From contig NZ_JAIVLF010000001.1 of the NCBI RefSeq assembly GCF_020524485.1, positions 682,001 to 746,000 of the forward strand: a DNA stretch of 64,000 bases, read 5' to 3'. The position numbers and the translations under genes are program-made. The notes under the pieces were generated by a model, which saw nothing but the letters and a program-made list of their open reading frames with translations, made no database searches and was not told where the DNA came from. The DNA comes from Novosphingobium profundi. Its GTDB lineage: Bacteria > Pseudomonadota > Alphaproteobacteria > Sphingomonadales > Sphingomonadaceae. This document shows positions 16,973-26,258 of the stretch, in pieces (position 1 is the first letter of the stretch; every line of letters begins with the position of its first letter).

Positions 16973-19350
16973 TGGCGCGCGCCGCCGATCCTCTCACCGT
17001 GGATCGCAGTTACCGGACCTTGCGCGTTCGCGGACAGGTGCAGGCGGTCGGCTACCGTCCGTTCGTGTGGCAGTGCGCCCGCGCGCTCGGGCTGGCGGGC
17101 GATGTTGCCAACGATGGCGAGGGTGTTCTTGTGCGCGTCGCAGGCCCATCCGAGGCGCTCGACCATTTCGAGGCGCGTCTGCGCCACGAGGCTCCGCCGC
17201 TGGCCCGCGTTCTCTCAGTGGAGGTGCTGGGGACCGCGCCGTTCGCATGTGGCGAGGACTTCGCGATTGCGCGCAGTGGCGGTGGGGCCGTGACGACGGG
17301 CATCGTGCCCGATGCGGCCACCTGTCCGGCGTGCCGCGCCGAACTGCGCGATCCGGCCGACCGGCGTTATGGCTATGCCTTTGGCAACTGCACCCATTGC
17401 GGTCCGCGCCTCTCGATCATGTCCGCGCTTCCCTATGACCGTGCCCGTACCAGCATGGCCGACTTCGCGCTGTGCGAGGCTTGTGCGCGCGAATACGCGG
17501 ACCCAGCGGACCGGCGCTTTCACGCCCAGCCCATCGCCTGCCCCGCCTGCGGTCCCCGGCTGGAGTTGAGCGGAAAGGGGGAGGGCGCGCTCGATCCGCT
17601 GGCCGCCAGCGTGGACCTGCTGCGCAAGGGATGCATCGTCGCGATCAAGGGGCTGGGGGGCTACCATCTCGCCTGTCTCGCTTCAGATGCCGAAGTCGTG
17701 GCAAAGCTGCGCACGCGCAAGGCCCGTGATGCCAAGCCCTTCGCGGTCATGGTTCCCTCGCTCACAGCCGGGCGGGAGCTGTGCGAAGTGTCGGACGAAG
17801 CCGCGCAGGCGCTGGAGAGCCCGGCCGCGCCCATCGTCCTCCTGCCGCTTCGCCAGGACGGAGCCGCCTTGCCCGAGGGCGTGGCGCCGGGGCAGGATCA
17901 CCTGGGGCTCCTGCTGCCCTACACGCCGCTCCACCACCTCCTGATGGATGCGCTGCAGGCGCCTCTGGTCATGACCTCGGGCAACCGCAGCGACGAGCCG
18001 CAAGTGACCGATGATGGCGAGGCGCGCACGAAACTTGCCGGGATCGCCGACGCCTGGCTTGGCCATGACCGGGCCATCGTCAACCGCATCGACGACAGCG
18101 TGATGGCCTTTGATGCGCGCGGGCCCGTGGTCCTGCGCCGGGCACGCGGACTCGCGCCCGACCCGATCCTTCTGCCCGAAAGCCTCGCCGCGCCCGTGCC
18201 GATCCTGGCCATGGGGGGCGAGCTCAAGGCGACATTCTGCTTGCTGCGTGGGCGCGAGGCCGTCCTGTCGCCCCATATCGGAGATCTCGAGGACGCGGTC
18301 GCGCGCGCCGACTATCGGCGCATGCTCGACCTATTCTGCGATCTCTACGCTTTCACGCCGGGCGCCATCGCGGTGGACGGCCACCCGGACTATGCTTCCA
18401 CCCGGATCGGCAGGGCTCTGGCGCACGAGCGCGGCCTTCCGCTTGTCACCGTCGACCATCACCACGCGCACCTTGCGGCGTGTCTGGCCGAGAATGGCGT
18501 CGCGGCGGGCGAGACGGTCACGGCCCTTGTGTGCGATGGCCTTGGCCTTGGCGGCGATGGTACGCTGTGGGGCGGTGAGGTGCTGCGCGGTGGCTATGGC
18601 GAGGCCGCGCGGACCGGCGCGCTGCCCGCCGTGGCGCTTCCGGGCGGAGCGGCGGCGATGAAACAGCCCTGGCGCAACCTGCTCGCGCACCTCCGCCATG
18701 CCTTCGGGGACGAGTGGGCCGACGCGGTGCCATTGCTGGCCGAGCGCGTGCCCGCAGGACCATCGCGCCAGGTCCTGCAACGCGCCATTGCGCAGGGGCT
18801 CAACAGCCCGGTCTGTTCCTCGGGCGGGCGGCTGTTCGATGCGGTGGCGGCGGCGCTGGACGTGTGCGGGCCGAGCATCTCCCACGAAGGCGAGGCCGCC
18901 ATGGCGCTGGAGGCCGCGGCCCGACCTTTCGTGACTGGGGAGGCAGGCTATCCCTTTGCGCTCGCGCGCGATGCGGCGGGCCTTGCGCGGCTGGACTTCG
19001 CGCACCTGTGGCAGGCGCTGGCGCGCGATCTGGGCGCGGGCGTACCGGTCGGGCAGATGGCCGCGCGCTTCCACCTGGGGCTGGCCGATGCACTTGTCGC
19101 GTTGGCAGGCGCGGGGGAGGCGTCCTTATCCCATGGTCGGGTGGCGCTGAGCGGCGGGGTGTTCAACAATCGCATCCTGCGCGAGGCGGTGGCGCAGCGG
19201 ATTGAGGATGCGGGGGCTGTGCCCCTTGTCCATCGACGGGTTCCGGCAGGCGATGGCGGACTTTCGTTGGGGCAAGCGGCGGTGGCCGCGGCGCGGCTGA
19301 ACAGGGGCGAGATGATCGGGGACTGGCAGGAGGACACGGGGACATGCTGA
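16972..19350 (+). CDS. hypF: Carbamoyltransferase HypF
   Basis: This 792-aa enzyme transfers the carbamoyl group from carbamoyl phosphate to the HypE C-terminus. Domains in order are an acylphosphatase domain (VRGQVQAVGYRPFV near 18-32), two zinc fingers of CxxC pairs, a YrdC-like domain, and a Kae1-like domain with VDHHHAHLAACLAENG. The ATG at 16972 overlaps the hupV stop. An in-frame start at 16948 would lie inside hupV and is less likely. hypF is separated from the other hyp genes by the regulatory block. Confidence 0.95.
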   Translation: MARAADPLTVDRSYRTLRVRGQVQAVGYRPFVWQCARALGLAGDVANDGEGVLVRVAGPSEALDHFEARLRHEAPPLARVLSVEVLGTAPFACGEDFAIARSGGGAVTTGIVPDAATCPACRAELRDPADRRYGYAFGNCTHCGPRLSIMSALPYDRARTSMADFALCEACAREYADPADRRFHAQPIACPACGPRLELSGKGEGALDPLAASVDLLRKGCIVAIKGLGGYHLACLASDAEVVAKLRTRKARDAKPFAVMVPSLTAGRELCEVSDEAAQALESPAAPIVLLPLRQDGAALPEGVAPGQDHLGLLLPYTPLHHLLMDALQAPLVMTSGNRSDEPQVTDDGEARTKLAGIADAWLGHDRAIVNRIDDSVMAFDARGPVVLRRARGLAPDPILLPESLAAPVPILAMGGELKATFCLLRGREAVLSPHIGDLEDAVARADYRRMLDLFCDLYAFTPGAIAVDGHPDYASTRIGRALAHERGLPLVTVDHHHAHLAACLAENGVAAGETVTALVCDGLGLGGDGTLWGGEVLRGGYGEAARTGALPAVALPGGAAAMKQPWRNLLAHLRHAFGDEWADAVPLLAERVPAGPSRQVLQRAIAQGLNSPVCSSGGRLFDAVAAALDVCGPSISHEGEAAMALEAAARPFVTGEAGYPFALARDAAGLARLDFAHLWQALARDLGAGVPVGQMAARFHLGLADALVALAGAGEASLSHGRVALSGGVFNNRILREAVAQRIEDAGAVPLVHRRVPAGDGGLSLGQAAVAAARLNRGEMIGDWQEDTGTC

Positions 19351-20627
19351 ACGAACACGACCTCCGGCGGCGTATCGTCGGGGAAATGCACCTGCGGCGC
19401 TGGCCTCACGTCTGCGCGCCCTCCACGATCGTGCAGTTCGTGCGCGTGCTTGAACCGGACCAGCGCGAGGCCGAACTACGCTGCGTCGAGACGCTGCCCT
19501 CGGGCGGTGTCGCCGGGCGCAGCGAGAACCCTCGCCATCGCGCCGGATCGCTCGGCCCCGGCATTGCCTTTGGCTGGGAGCGCCAGAGCGAGGCCAGCAC
19601 GACGACGCTGTTCATCGACCGCCTGCTGGTGGACGGAGAGGGCAATTTCACGCCCGATCCGGCTGCACTGGAAGCGCTGAGCTGGGCCAAGGGGATGCCG
19701 GGCAAGGTCCTGCGTGCGATCCGCGTGCTGATCGTGCCGGACGAGGACGCCGCCCGCACGCTGATCCCGGCGATGGGCTACGACCCGCTCGACCTTGTGA
19801 GCTGCCATATCTCCTGCCAGGACGGCGAACAGGCCGCGCGGGTGTGGTCCGACTTCCGTTTTCGCGACGAGGGCTACGGCCAGATCCTGGTGGCGGCCAA
19901 CGGTATGGCGGGCGGCGATCTCTCGCGCTCGGTTCAGCGCCTGCAGGAACTGGGCAATTACCGCAATCTGGCGCTGCTAGGCCTGCCGGTGGCGCAGGAT
20001 GGCTGGAAGCTGCTGGACCGGATCGAGGATGAACTCAGCGATCTCACCTCGCAGGTCGCCGACCCTGCCGTGCGCGACGATGATCTCCTGAGCGAGGTCA
20101 CGCGCCTTTCAATGGAGCTGATCGCCCATTCGACCGAGACCGATTACCGCCTGAGCGCGACGCAGGCCTACGCCACCATCGTCGAGGACCGGCTGGAGGG
20201 GCTCCACATACGCGCCTGTCCGGGGCATCCCTCGCTCGCCGATTTTACCCAGCGCCGCTTCCTGCCCGCGGTGCGCACCTGCGCCGCGCATCGCCGCCGC
20301 GAGGAGCAGCTGGCCCAGCGCACCGAGCGGCTGGTCTCGCTGCTGCGCACCCGCGTCGAGACCCGCATCGAGAACCAGAACGGGCGCCTGCTTGCCTCAA
20401 TGGAACGCTCGAGCACGCGCCAGCTGCGCCTGCAGCAACTGGTCGAGGGCCTCTCGGTCGTAGCGCTCAGCTACTATGGGATCAGCCTCATCGCTCACAT
20501 GCTCGAAGGGGTGGAACTGCTGGCCCCGCACTTCCATGCACACCTTGTCGTAGCCGCGCTGACGCCGGTCATGGTGATCGGCATGTATCTGGGATTGCAC
20601 CACCTCAAGAAGCGCATCCTCGACTGA
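19344..20627 (+). CDS. DUF3422 family membrane-anchored protein
   Basis: This 427-aa protein belongs to the uncharacterised DUF3422 family. The body is soluble and rich in charged residues. A likely coiled region with many Arg/Gln residues (around 320-360) precedes two hydrophobic helices near 370-390 and 402-420, so it is probably anchored in the inner membrane by its C-terminus, resembling CorA-like architecture. Its start lies inside hypF (7-bp overlap) with an AGGAGG ribosome site at 19328-19333 within the hypF coding region. It is therefore co-translated with the hydrogenase maturation genes. The role is unknown. Confidence 0.8.
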   Translation: MLNEHDLRRRIVGEMHLRRWPHVCAPSTIVQFVRVLEPDQREAELRCVETLPSGGVAGRSENPRHRAGSLGPGIAFGWERQSEASTTTLFIDRLLVDGEGNFTPDPAALEALSWAKGMPGKVLRAIRVLIVPDEDAARTLIPAMGYDPLDLVSCHISCQDGEQAARVWSDFRFRDEGYGQILVAANGMAGGDLSRSVQRLQELGNYRNLALLGLPVAQDGWKLLDRIEDELSDLTSQVADPAVRDDDLLSEVTRLSMELIAHSTETDYRLSATQAYATIVEDRLEGLHIRACPGHPSLADFTQRRFLPAVRTCAAHRRREEQLAQRTERLVSLLRTRVETRIENQNGRLLASMERSSTRQLRLQQLVEGLSVVALSYYGISLIAHMLEGVELLAPHFHAHLVVAALTPVMVIGMYLGLHHLKKRILD

Positions 20628-20636
20628 GCACGGGCC

Positions 20637-22163
20637 TCAGGCCGCCGGGGCAGGTTTTGCGGCGCAGGTCCTGGCGATGAAGGTCGCATGGTCCGGCAGC
20701 CGCTCGGCGGCGCGGGCGAGCGTGGTGCGGCGCTGGTCGAGGAGGGCGCGCAGGTCCTTTTCAGGTAACAACCGGGTGCGCGGATTGACCGTGCGGGGCA
20801 GCACGCCTTGGCCCAGCATGATGGCAACCCAGCTGGGTTCCTGGTGCGATTCCAGATCGTACATCGGAACCCGGCCGCAGGCATCCCAGGCGTCGAGCTT
20901 GGCGCTAAGGGTGCCTGGCAGGTCCATCGCCGCGACCTGGCGCCAGAGCGGTTCGGTGCGGCGCGTGCGGCAGTAGTGGGCAATGATGAAGTCGCGGATG
21001 CGCTCGTATTCGAGCGCGGTCTGGCGGTTGTATTCGGCCGCCAGTGCGGGGTCGGGCACCTTGCCGGGCAGGAACTCGACGAGCCGGGTGACGCCGGTCT
21101 GGATCAGCTGGATCGCGGTCGATTCCAACGGTTCGAGGAAGCCTGCGGCAAGGCCGATGGCAATCACGTTGCCCTCCCAGAAACGGGAGCGGCGCCCGGG
21201 CGTGAAGCGCAGCAGGCGCGGTTCAGCCAGCGCCTCGCCGTCGAGACCATCCAGAAGCTGCGCGACGGCCTCGTCGTCCGAGATATGGGCGCTCGAATAG
21301 ACATGGCCGTTTCCGGTGCGGTTCTGGAGCGGGATGCGCCATTGCCAGCCCGCCTTCTTCGCCGTGGAGCGGGTGAAGGGCGTGAAGCGTCCCGCGCGCG
21401 CGCAGGGAACAGCGGCGGCGCGGTCGCAGGGAAGCCACTGGCTCCAGTCCTCGAAGCCGACGCCCTGCGCCTGGCCCAGAAGCAGGCTGGCAAAGCCGGT
21501 GCAGTCGAGGAACACGTCGCCCTCGACGCGCCGATCCCCGTCAAGCTGGAGGGCGCGCACATGGGCGCTCTGGCCATCGCGGGTGACATGTTCGATGTGC
21601 CCTTCGATACGTTTGACGCCCATGCCTTCGGCCAAGCGGCGCAGGTACGCGGCGTAGAGCGCAGCGTCGAAGTGGAAGGCGTGGCGGAACTGCGCGGCTT
21701 CGCCCGAAAGCGCTTCGTGCGGCACGAAACGATCCTGGGAGGCCAGCACCTCGGCCATGGAAAAGTCGCCCAGCGCCGGAACCTGACCCTCGCGGGCAAG
21801 GCGCAGCCAGTGCTGGTGGACGGGAAGCCCGGCAATATCGGCGCCGTAGTCGCCAAAGCCGTGGAAGTGGCGGTTGCCGATCTCGCCCCAGTTGGCGAAC
21901 TCGATGCCCAGCTTGAAGGTGCCGTTGGTGGCGGCCACGAACTCGGGCTCGTGGATGCCCAAAAACCGGTTGAGCTCCCCGATCAGGGGGACGGTCGCCT
22001 CGCCGACGCCGATGATGCCGATGTCCTCGGATTCGACGAGAGTGATCCGCGCGGCGGGAGGCGGGAGAAAACGAGCCAGTACCGCGGCCGAAATCCAGCC
22101 CGCACTGCCGCCTCCGGCAATGACGAAATGGACAGGCTGGGGTTCGGATCCGGCCATTGGCAT
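20637..22163 (-). CDS. Tryptophan-halogenase-family flavoprotein
   Basis: This 508-aa FAD-dependent halogenase-like protein (PrnA/RebH family) has the FAD-binding GGGSAGW near 17-23, the catalytic lysine position K84 in TFKLGIEF, the WQWRIP motif at 273-278 and the glutamate E347 in LEPLESTA. All residues thought necessary for halide oxidation and HOCl guidance are kept. The gene lies 71 bases downstream of a TonB receptor on the same strand. Such genes recur in TonB-receptor glycan loci of sphingomonads, Caulobacter and Xanthomonas, with no proven substrate there. Free tryptophan is not assumed to be the substrate. Confidence 0.88.
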   Translation of the reverse strand: MPMAGSEPQPVHFVIAGGGSAGWISAAVLARFLPPPAARITLVESEDIGIIGVGEATVPLIGELNRFLGIHEPEFVAATNGTFKLGIEFANWGEIGNRHFHGFGDYGADIAGLPVHQHWLRLAREGQVPALGDFSMAEVLASQDRFVPHEALSGEAAQFRHAFHFDAALYAAYLRRLAEGMGVKRIEGHIEHVTRDGQSAHVRALQLDGDRRVEGDVFLDCTGFASLLLGQAQGVGFEDWSQWLPCDRAAAVPCARAGRFTPFTRSTAKKAGWQWRIPLQNRTGNGHVYSSAHISDDEAVAQLLDGLDGEALAEPRLLRFTPGRRSRFWEGNVIAIGLAAGFLEPLESTAIQLIQTGVTRLVEFLPGKVPDPALAAEYNRQTALEYERIRDFIIAHYCRTRRTEPLWRQVAAMDLPGTLSAKLDAWDACGRVPMYDLESHQEPSWVAIMLGQGVLPRTVNPRTRLLPEKDLRALLDQRRTTLARAAERLPDHATFIARTCAAKPAPAA

Positions 22164-22234
22164 GATGCTCCCGTCAGAAGTCGGCCCCGACCTCTTCCTT
22201 GCGGAGAAAGCCGGGGCCTTGGGAGGAGCTGGTA

Positions 22235-25204
22235 TCAGAAGCGCGTGCGCACGACCATGGCGACGCGGCGGTCGGTCTCGGTCCAGCTGTAGCGCGGCTG
22301 GAAGCTGGGATCGCCCACGCGCAGGTACGTGCGCGAGGTGAGCAGGTTGGTGCCCTGCACGCCGACCTTGAGGTGCTCGTTCACGTTGACCAAGATCGAG
22401 GCATCAAGCTGGCCGTAGTCGTCGTTCCAGACCGGGTAGTTGATGTTCGCAGCCGACGTGGTCAGCAGGTACTTCTTGCGCCAGTTGTAGGCGACGCGGG
22501 CCGAAATGCCGGGCGTCTCGTAGATCGCGGCCACGTTGTAGGACCACTTCGAGAGGCCTTCGAGCGGCAGGTTGAGGCCTGCGTTCTCGCCGTTGGCGGT
22601 GTCGAAGACGTTGACCGAGGAGTTCGCGCCACCGGTCGAGTCGACGTAGGTCAGGTTGCCGGTGAAGCCCAGGCCCGAGAGCGGTCCGGGCAGGAAGTCG
22701 AGGAACTGGGTGTAGGCCAGCTCGAAGCCCTTGATCTTGCCCTTGGCACCGTTGGTCTGGCGGTTGACGTCGAAAGTGATCGTCTCGCCGCCGCTGGTGT
22801 ACTCCTGCTGCTCCAGGCCGACGAAGATGTAGTCGCTGATTTCCTTGTAGAAGAGCGCCAGCGTCAGGCTGTTCGAGCGGCCGTAGTAGTACTCGAAGCT
22901 GAGGTCGAAGTTGTTCGAGCGCGTGGGCTTCAGGTCCGGGTTGCCCGCGGTGCCGGTGAACGCGGTGGTCGCACCGCCCACGCCCGTGCCGTTGGGGTTG
23001 CCGTCGTTGTCGAACGAGAAGTTCAGCGAGGTGTAGGGGTTCAGCTGCGCGAAGGTCGGACGCGAGATGCCCTTCGAGGCCGCGAAGCGAACCTGGAAGT
23101 CGTCGGTCACGAAGTAGCGCAGGTTGAAGCTGGGCAGAACATCGGTGTAGCTGTTGCTGCCCGCGGTGATCGAAGTACCCAGATCGCCCGAGGCAAAGGC
23201 CATGGCGCTGTTGAAATCATCGCAGCTGGTCGCGACGGCCGGGTCACAGGTCGTCGAGATGGTGCCGACGTTGATCGCTGAACCCAGCGAATTGAGCTTG
23301 GTGTGGACTACCCGCACGCCCACGTTGCCGTCGAAGCGGCCGACCGGGCTGTAGTCCATGCCGAAGCGCGCCATCGCGTAACCCGCGAGCACTTCCTGGC
23401 CCTGATTGTTGATGCCGCCCTGGCCGGTGGTCTGCGAGAAGTCGTCGCTGAGCGGAGCCCAGCCCCAACCGTTGGAGAGCGTGGCGCCCAGGTAGTCGAA
23501 GGCATGGCCGGTGCCCTGGTTGACGAGGCTGGGTGCGGGCAGCCAGAGGCCCGAAGTCGGGTTGCTGGCTTCGCCGCGGAAGAAGTTGTTGAAGGGCACG
23601 AAGGTGGACTGGTTGGGCAGGTCCGCGATCTGCGGGCCACCCGGGTAGCCAGTCTCATCAAGGCGCACTTCGTTGCCCGGAAGCCAGTACTGGCCCGAAA
23701 GAAGGCCCCAGTTGTAGGTGGTCTGGCGCGTGATCGCGGTGCGGTCCGACCAGCGGCCGCCGACCTTGAGGGACTTCAGGAAGCCTTCGTCGAACTTGTA
23801 TTCGACATCGCCGCGGATCGCCCACTGGTCCGCCTCGTTGTCCTCGAGGTGGTCCATCGCGGCGGCCCACCAGTTCGCGCCCTTTTCGGCAAGCGACTGG
23901 GAGGGGTCGGTCGGACGCATGTTCATGTAGGGGGTGTTGCCGTCGAGGTCGAAGTCGAAGGTGGTGCCCACGTCCGTGCCGGTGAAGGCGGTCATCGAAT
24001 AGACGCTGGCGGTCGACTTCGAGTACTGGACATCGGCCGTGACGGTCCAGTGGCTGTCGGGCTCCCACAGGGCCTTGAACGAGTAGTCCTGGTTCTTCTT
24101 GTCCTGGCTGCCGGCGCGTGTGTCGAGCAGCGGCTGCTGGTTGTCGGCAACGCCCGACACAAGCTGGTTCTGTTCACCGTAGACGAAGCCCGGGGTCGAC
24201 GGGTCCATCTGGGTCGAATTGCCGATGTAGTATTCGGTGTCGCGCGGCTTGGCGGTCGAGATCAGCGCCTCGGCGGTGAACTCGAGCGTACCCGAGGGGC
24301 GCCACTGCAGCGAGGCGTCGAAGGCGCGGCGTTCCTGCTGCCAGTCGATGCGGCGGAAGCCGACCGAGTTGGGCACGTAGACCGTGTCGCCCGCGTTGTA
24401 GCCGTTCGCGTCGGTCGGCATCTCGCGCTGGAGGAAGCGGTCGGCCGAGATCGAGTCGGTGCGGTTGCCGATGTTGCTGATCGAGTAGGAAACGAGGACG
24501 CCGATTTCGCCCAGGCCCGTGTCGAAGCGGTCGCTGACGAGCGCGCTGCCCGACAGGAAGCTCTTGGAGCGCAGGTCCGCGTAGTTCACGTCGCCCGAAA
24601 CCGCAGCCACGAAGCCCGGCGCATCGAAGGGCTTGCGCGTGCGCAGGTCGATGGTGCCGCCGATGCCGCCCTCGATCATGTCCGCCGAGGGGTTCTTGTA
24701 GACGTCCACGCCCGACATGAGGTCGGCCGAGATGTCCTCGAACGAAAGCGAGTTGCCGCTGTTGGCCGAGAACACGTCACGGCCGTTGAGCTCGGAGCGC
24801 ACGAAGGAGAGGCCGCGAATGAAGACGCCGCCGCCTTCACCCGACAGACGCGCGGGATCGCGCGCCTCGCTGGTGCGCTGCAGGGTGACGCCCGGGATGC
24901 GCTGGAGCGCTTCGGAAACCGAACGGTCGGGAAGGGCGCCGATGTCCTGCGCGGTGATCGAATCGACGACGACTTCGGCGTCGCGCTTGCGGTCGATCGC
25001 GCTCTCGAGCGAGGCGCGGATGCCGGTGACGATGATCGCCTGCTCTTCGTTGAGCGTGGCTTCGGCAGGCGTGTCCGCCTCCTGAGCCGCGGCGAGCGCG
25101 GGCATGGCGCAGATCGCGAGTGCGGTCGCGGAGGTGCCTGCGCGCAGGAGCATATCCCCACGGATTCCGGTGAAACTGTTACGAATGCGAGTGAACGCTG
25201 CCAT
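22235..25204 (-). CDS. TonB-dependent outer-membrane receptor, glycan type
   Basis: This 989-aa receptor is probably the outer-membrane importer for xyloglucan oligosaccharides. It has a signal peptide ending near ALAAAQ, the segment EEQAIIVTGIRASL, a plug domain (IPGVTLQR, VFIRGLSFVRSELNG), a long beta-barrel and a C-terminal aromatic residue (RTRF), typical of this proteobacterial TonB receptor family. The ATG at 25204 is chosen over 25276 because AGGAGGG lies at the right distance. There is no SusD partner, as expected outside Bacteroidetes. A LacI-type operator lies 43-56 bases upstream. Confidence 0.92.
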   Translation of the reverse strand: MAAFTRIRNSFTGIRGDMLLRAGTSATALAICAMPALAAAQEADTPAEATLNEEQAIIVTGIRASLESAIDRKRDAEVVVDSITAQDIGALPDRSVSEALQRIPGVTLQRTSEARDPARLSGEGGGVFIRGLSFVRSELNGRDVFSANSGNSLSFEDISADLMSGVDVYKNPSADMIEGGIGGTIDLRTRKPFDAPGFVAAVSGDVNYADLRSKSFLSGSALVSDRFDTGLGEIGVLVSYSISNIGNRTDSISADRFLQREMPTDANGYNAGDTVYVPNSVGFRRIDWQQERRAFDASLQWRPSGTLEFTAEALISTAKPRDTEYYIGNSTQMDPSTPGFVYGEQNQLVSGVADNQQPLLDTRAGSQDKKNQDYSFKALWEPDSHWTVTADVQYSKSTASVYSMTAFTGTDVGTTFDFDLDGNTPYMNMRPTDPSQSLAEKGANWWAAAMDHLEDNEADQWAIRGDVEYKFDEGFLKSLKVGGRWSDRTAITRQTTYNWGLLSGQYWLPGNEVRLDETGYPGGPQIADLPNQSTFVPFNNFFRGEASNPTSGLWLPAPSLVNQGTGHAFDYLGATLSNGWGWAPLSDDFSQTTGQGGINNQGQEVLAGYAMARFGMDYSPVGRFDGNVGVRVVHTKLNSLGSAINVGTISTTCDPAVATSCDDFNSAMAFASGDLGTSITAGSNSYTDVLPSFNLRYFVTDDFQVRFAASKGISRPTFAQLNPYTSLNFSFDNDGNPNGTGVGGATTAFTGTAGNPDLKPTRSNNFDLSFEYYYGRSNSLTLALFYKEISDYIFVGLEQQEYTSGGETITFDVNRQTNGAKGKIKGFELAYTQFLDFLPGPLSGLGFTGNLTYVDSTGGANSSVNVFDTANGENAGLNLPLEGLSKWSYNVAAIYETPGISARVAYNWRKKYLLTTSAANINYPVWNDDYGQLDASILVNVNEHLKVGVQGTNLLTSRTYLRVGDPSFQPRYSWTETDRRVAMVVRTRF

Positions 25205-25246
25205 TTCGGTGCCCTCCTGTCCCAACTCTGCTGCGCTGCATCTATT

Positions 25247-25260
25247 AGATAGCGCTATCA
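25247..25260. promoter_or_regulatory. LacI-type operator upstream of the TonB receptor
   Basis: AGATAGCGCTATCA contains a perfect 12-bp palindrome, GATAGCGCTATC at 25248-25259, with the central CG typical of LacI-family sites. It lies 43-56 bases before the receptor start and would overlap a plausible promoter (TTGCCG and TATCTA on the minus strand). Similar sites occur at 29752, 36138 and 43242. Confidence 0.7.
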
Positions 25261-25463
25261 TTTTGCGATGCGGCAAAAACTATAGGTACGAATGCTGACG
25301 ATTGCCGCGCCGTGGCGCTGGCTACTATCACCGGTGAAATACCCGCGCAACACAAAATGATGACCGCTAACATTTGTCGGTCCAGTGTTGCGCGAACGCG
25401 TCACGGTGCGCGTTTCCTATTGGAAAGGCGCTTGAAAATTTTCGATTTGGGCGAACTGATCGC

Positions 25464-26258
25464 TTAGCGATTATCGTCGTTGAGGGCCTGCGCGATTGCC
25501 GCTGCGGCAATCGGAGCCATGACCTCATAGCCCGCCGCGGTGGGATGGATGCCATCCTTCGTGAATGCCGGTTTCAGCAGACCCTTGTCGGTCTTCATCG
25601 CCGGGGCGTAGTCGGCGAAGGCGTAGCCGCGTGCGGCGGCAAGCGCGCGCAGCCGGGCGTTGATCGCGCGCAACTGGGCGGGCTTGCGTTCGGCCTCGAC
25701 CCACTGCGCCTCGGGCGTGTTGGTGACCGGCAGGATCGAGCAGAGCACGACCTTGATGCCGTGGCGCTCGGCGATGTCGGCCATCGCGGTGATGTTGCTG
25801 ACGATACCCTCGGTGGTCTCCACCTGAAGCATGCCCGAGACATCGTTGACGCCGCCCAGGATGACCACGGCGCGGGGCTTCAGGGCGACGACGTCCTGCT
25901 CGAAGCGAACCAGCATCTGCGCGGTGACCTGCGCGCCGATGCCGCGGTTCACATAGGGCTTGCCGGGAAAGAAGCGTTCGAGATTCCACAAGTCGGTGAT
26001 CGAATCGCCCATGAAGACAACGCGCTGTTCGCCCGGCGCGGGCGGTGCCAGCTTCGCGTTGGCGGGCGCGTAGAGATAGCGCTCACCGAAGTCGCGCATC
26101 ATGGAGGGGACCAGCTTGTCGCGGAATGGGCCGGCCCAGGGGCCCCAGTCGCGGGTCTCCTCGACGGTGCGGCGTTCCGGGCTCGACTGGTAGGGCGCGG
26201 GCTCGTCCGCCGCGATCAGGAGGGCCGCTCCGGCGACCAGCAGGCCAAGGCGCTTCAT
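25464..26258 (-). CDS. SGNH/GDSL-family esterase, secreted
   Basis: This 264-aa hydrolase has a short signal peptide (1-17). Block I is VVFMGDSITDLWN with S86, followed by GGVNDVSG and the catalytic DGIHP pair D235/H238. It is probably a carbohydrate O-acetylesterase that removes acetyl groups from xyloglucan side chains, but the substrate is inferred from context. The ATG at 26258 overlaps the preceding esterase stop (ATGA). The stop codon lies in a small ATCGC-TTA-GCGAT hairpin. Confidence 0.87.
   Translation of the reverse strand: MKRLGLLVAGAALLIAADEPAPYQSSPERRTVEETRDWGPWAGPFRDKLVPSMMRDFGERYLYAPANAKLAPPAPGEQRVVFMGDSITDLWNLERFFPGKPYVNRGIGAQVTAQMLVRFEQDVVALKPRAVVILGGVNDVSGMLQVETTEGIVSNITAMADIAERHGIKVVLCSILPVTNTPEAQWVEAERKPAQLRAINARLRALAAARGYAFADYAPAMKTDKGLLKPAFTKDGIHPTAAGYEVMAPIAAAAIAQALNDDNR

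Noticed and set aside
22183-22218. Hairpin between TonB receptor and halogenase as a terminator
   Set aside because: A 7-bp GGCCCCG/CGGGGCC stem with a 22-nt loop and no T-run is too weak; the two genes are more likely co-transcribed.
23303-25252. 649-codon open frame antisense to the TonB receptor
   Set aside because: Low-complexity, Val/Arg/Ala-rich translation without a recognisable fold; the receptor on the other strand has a signal peptide, plug and barrel.
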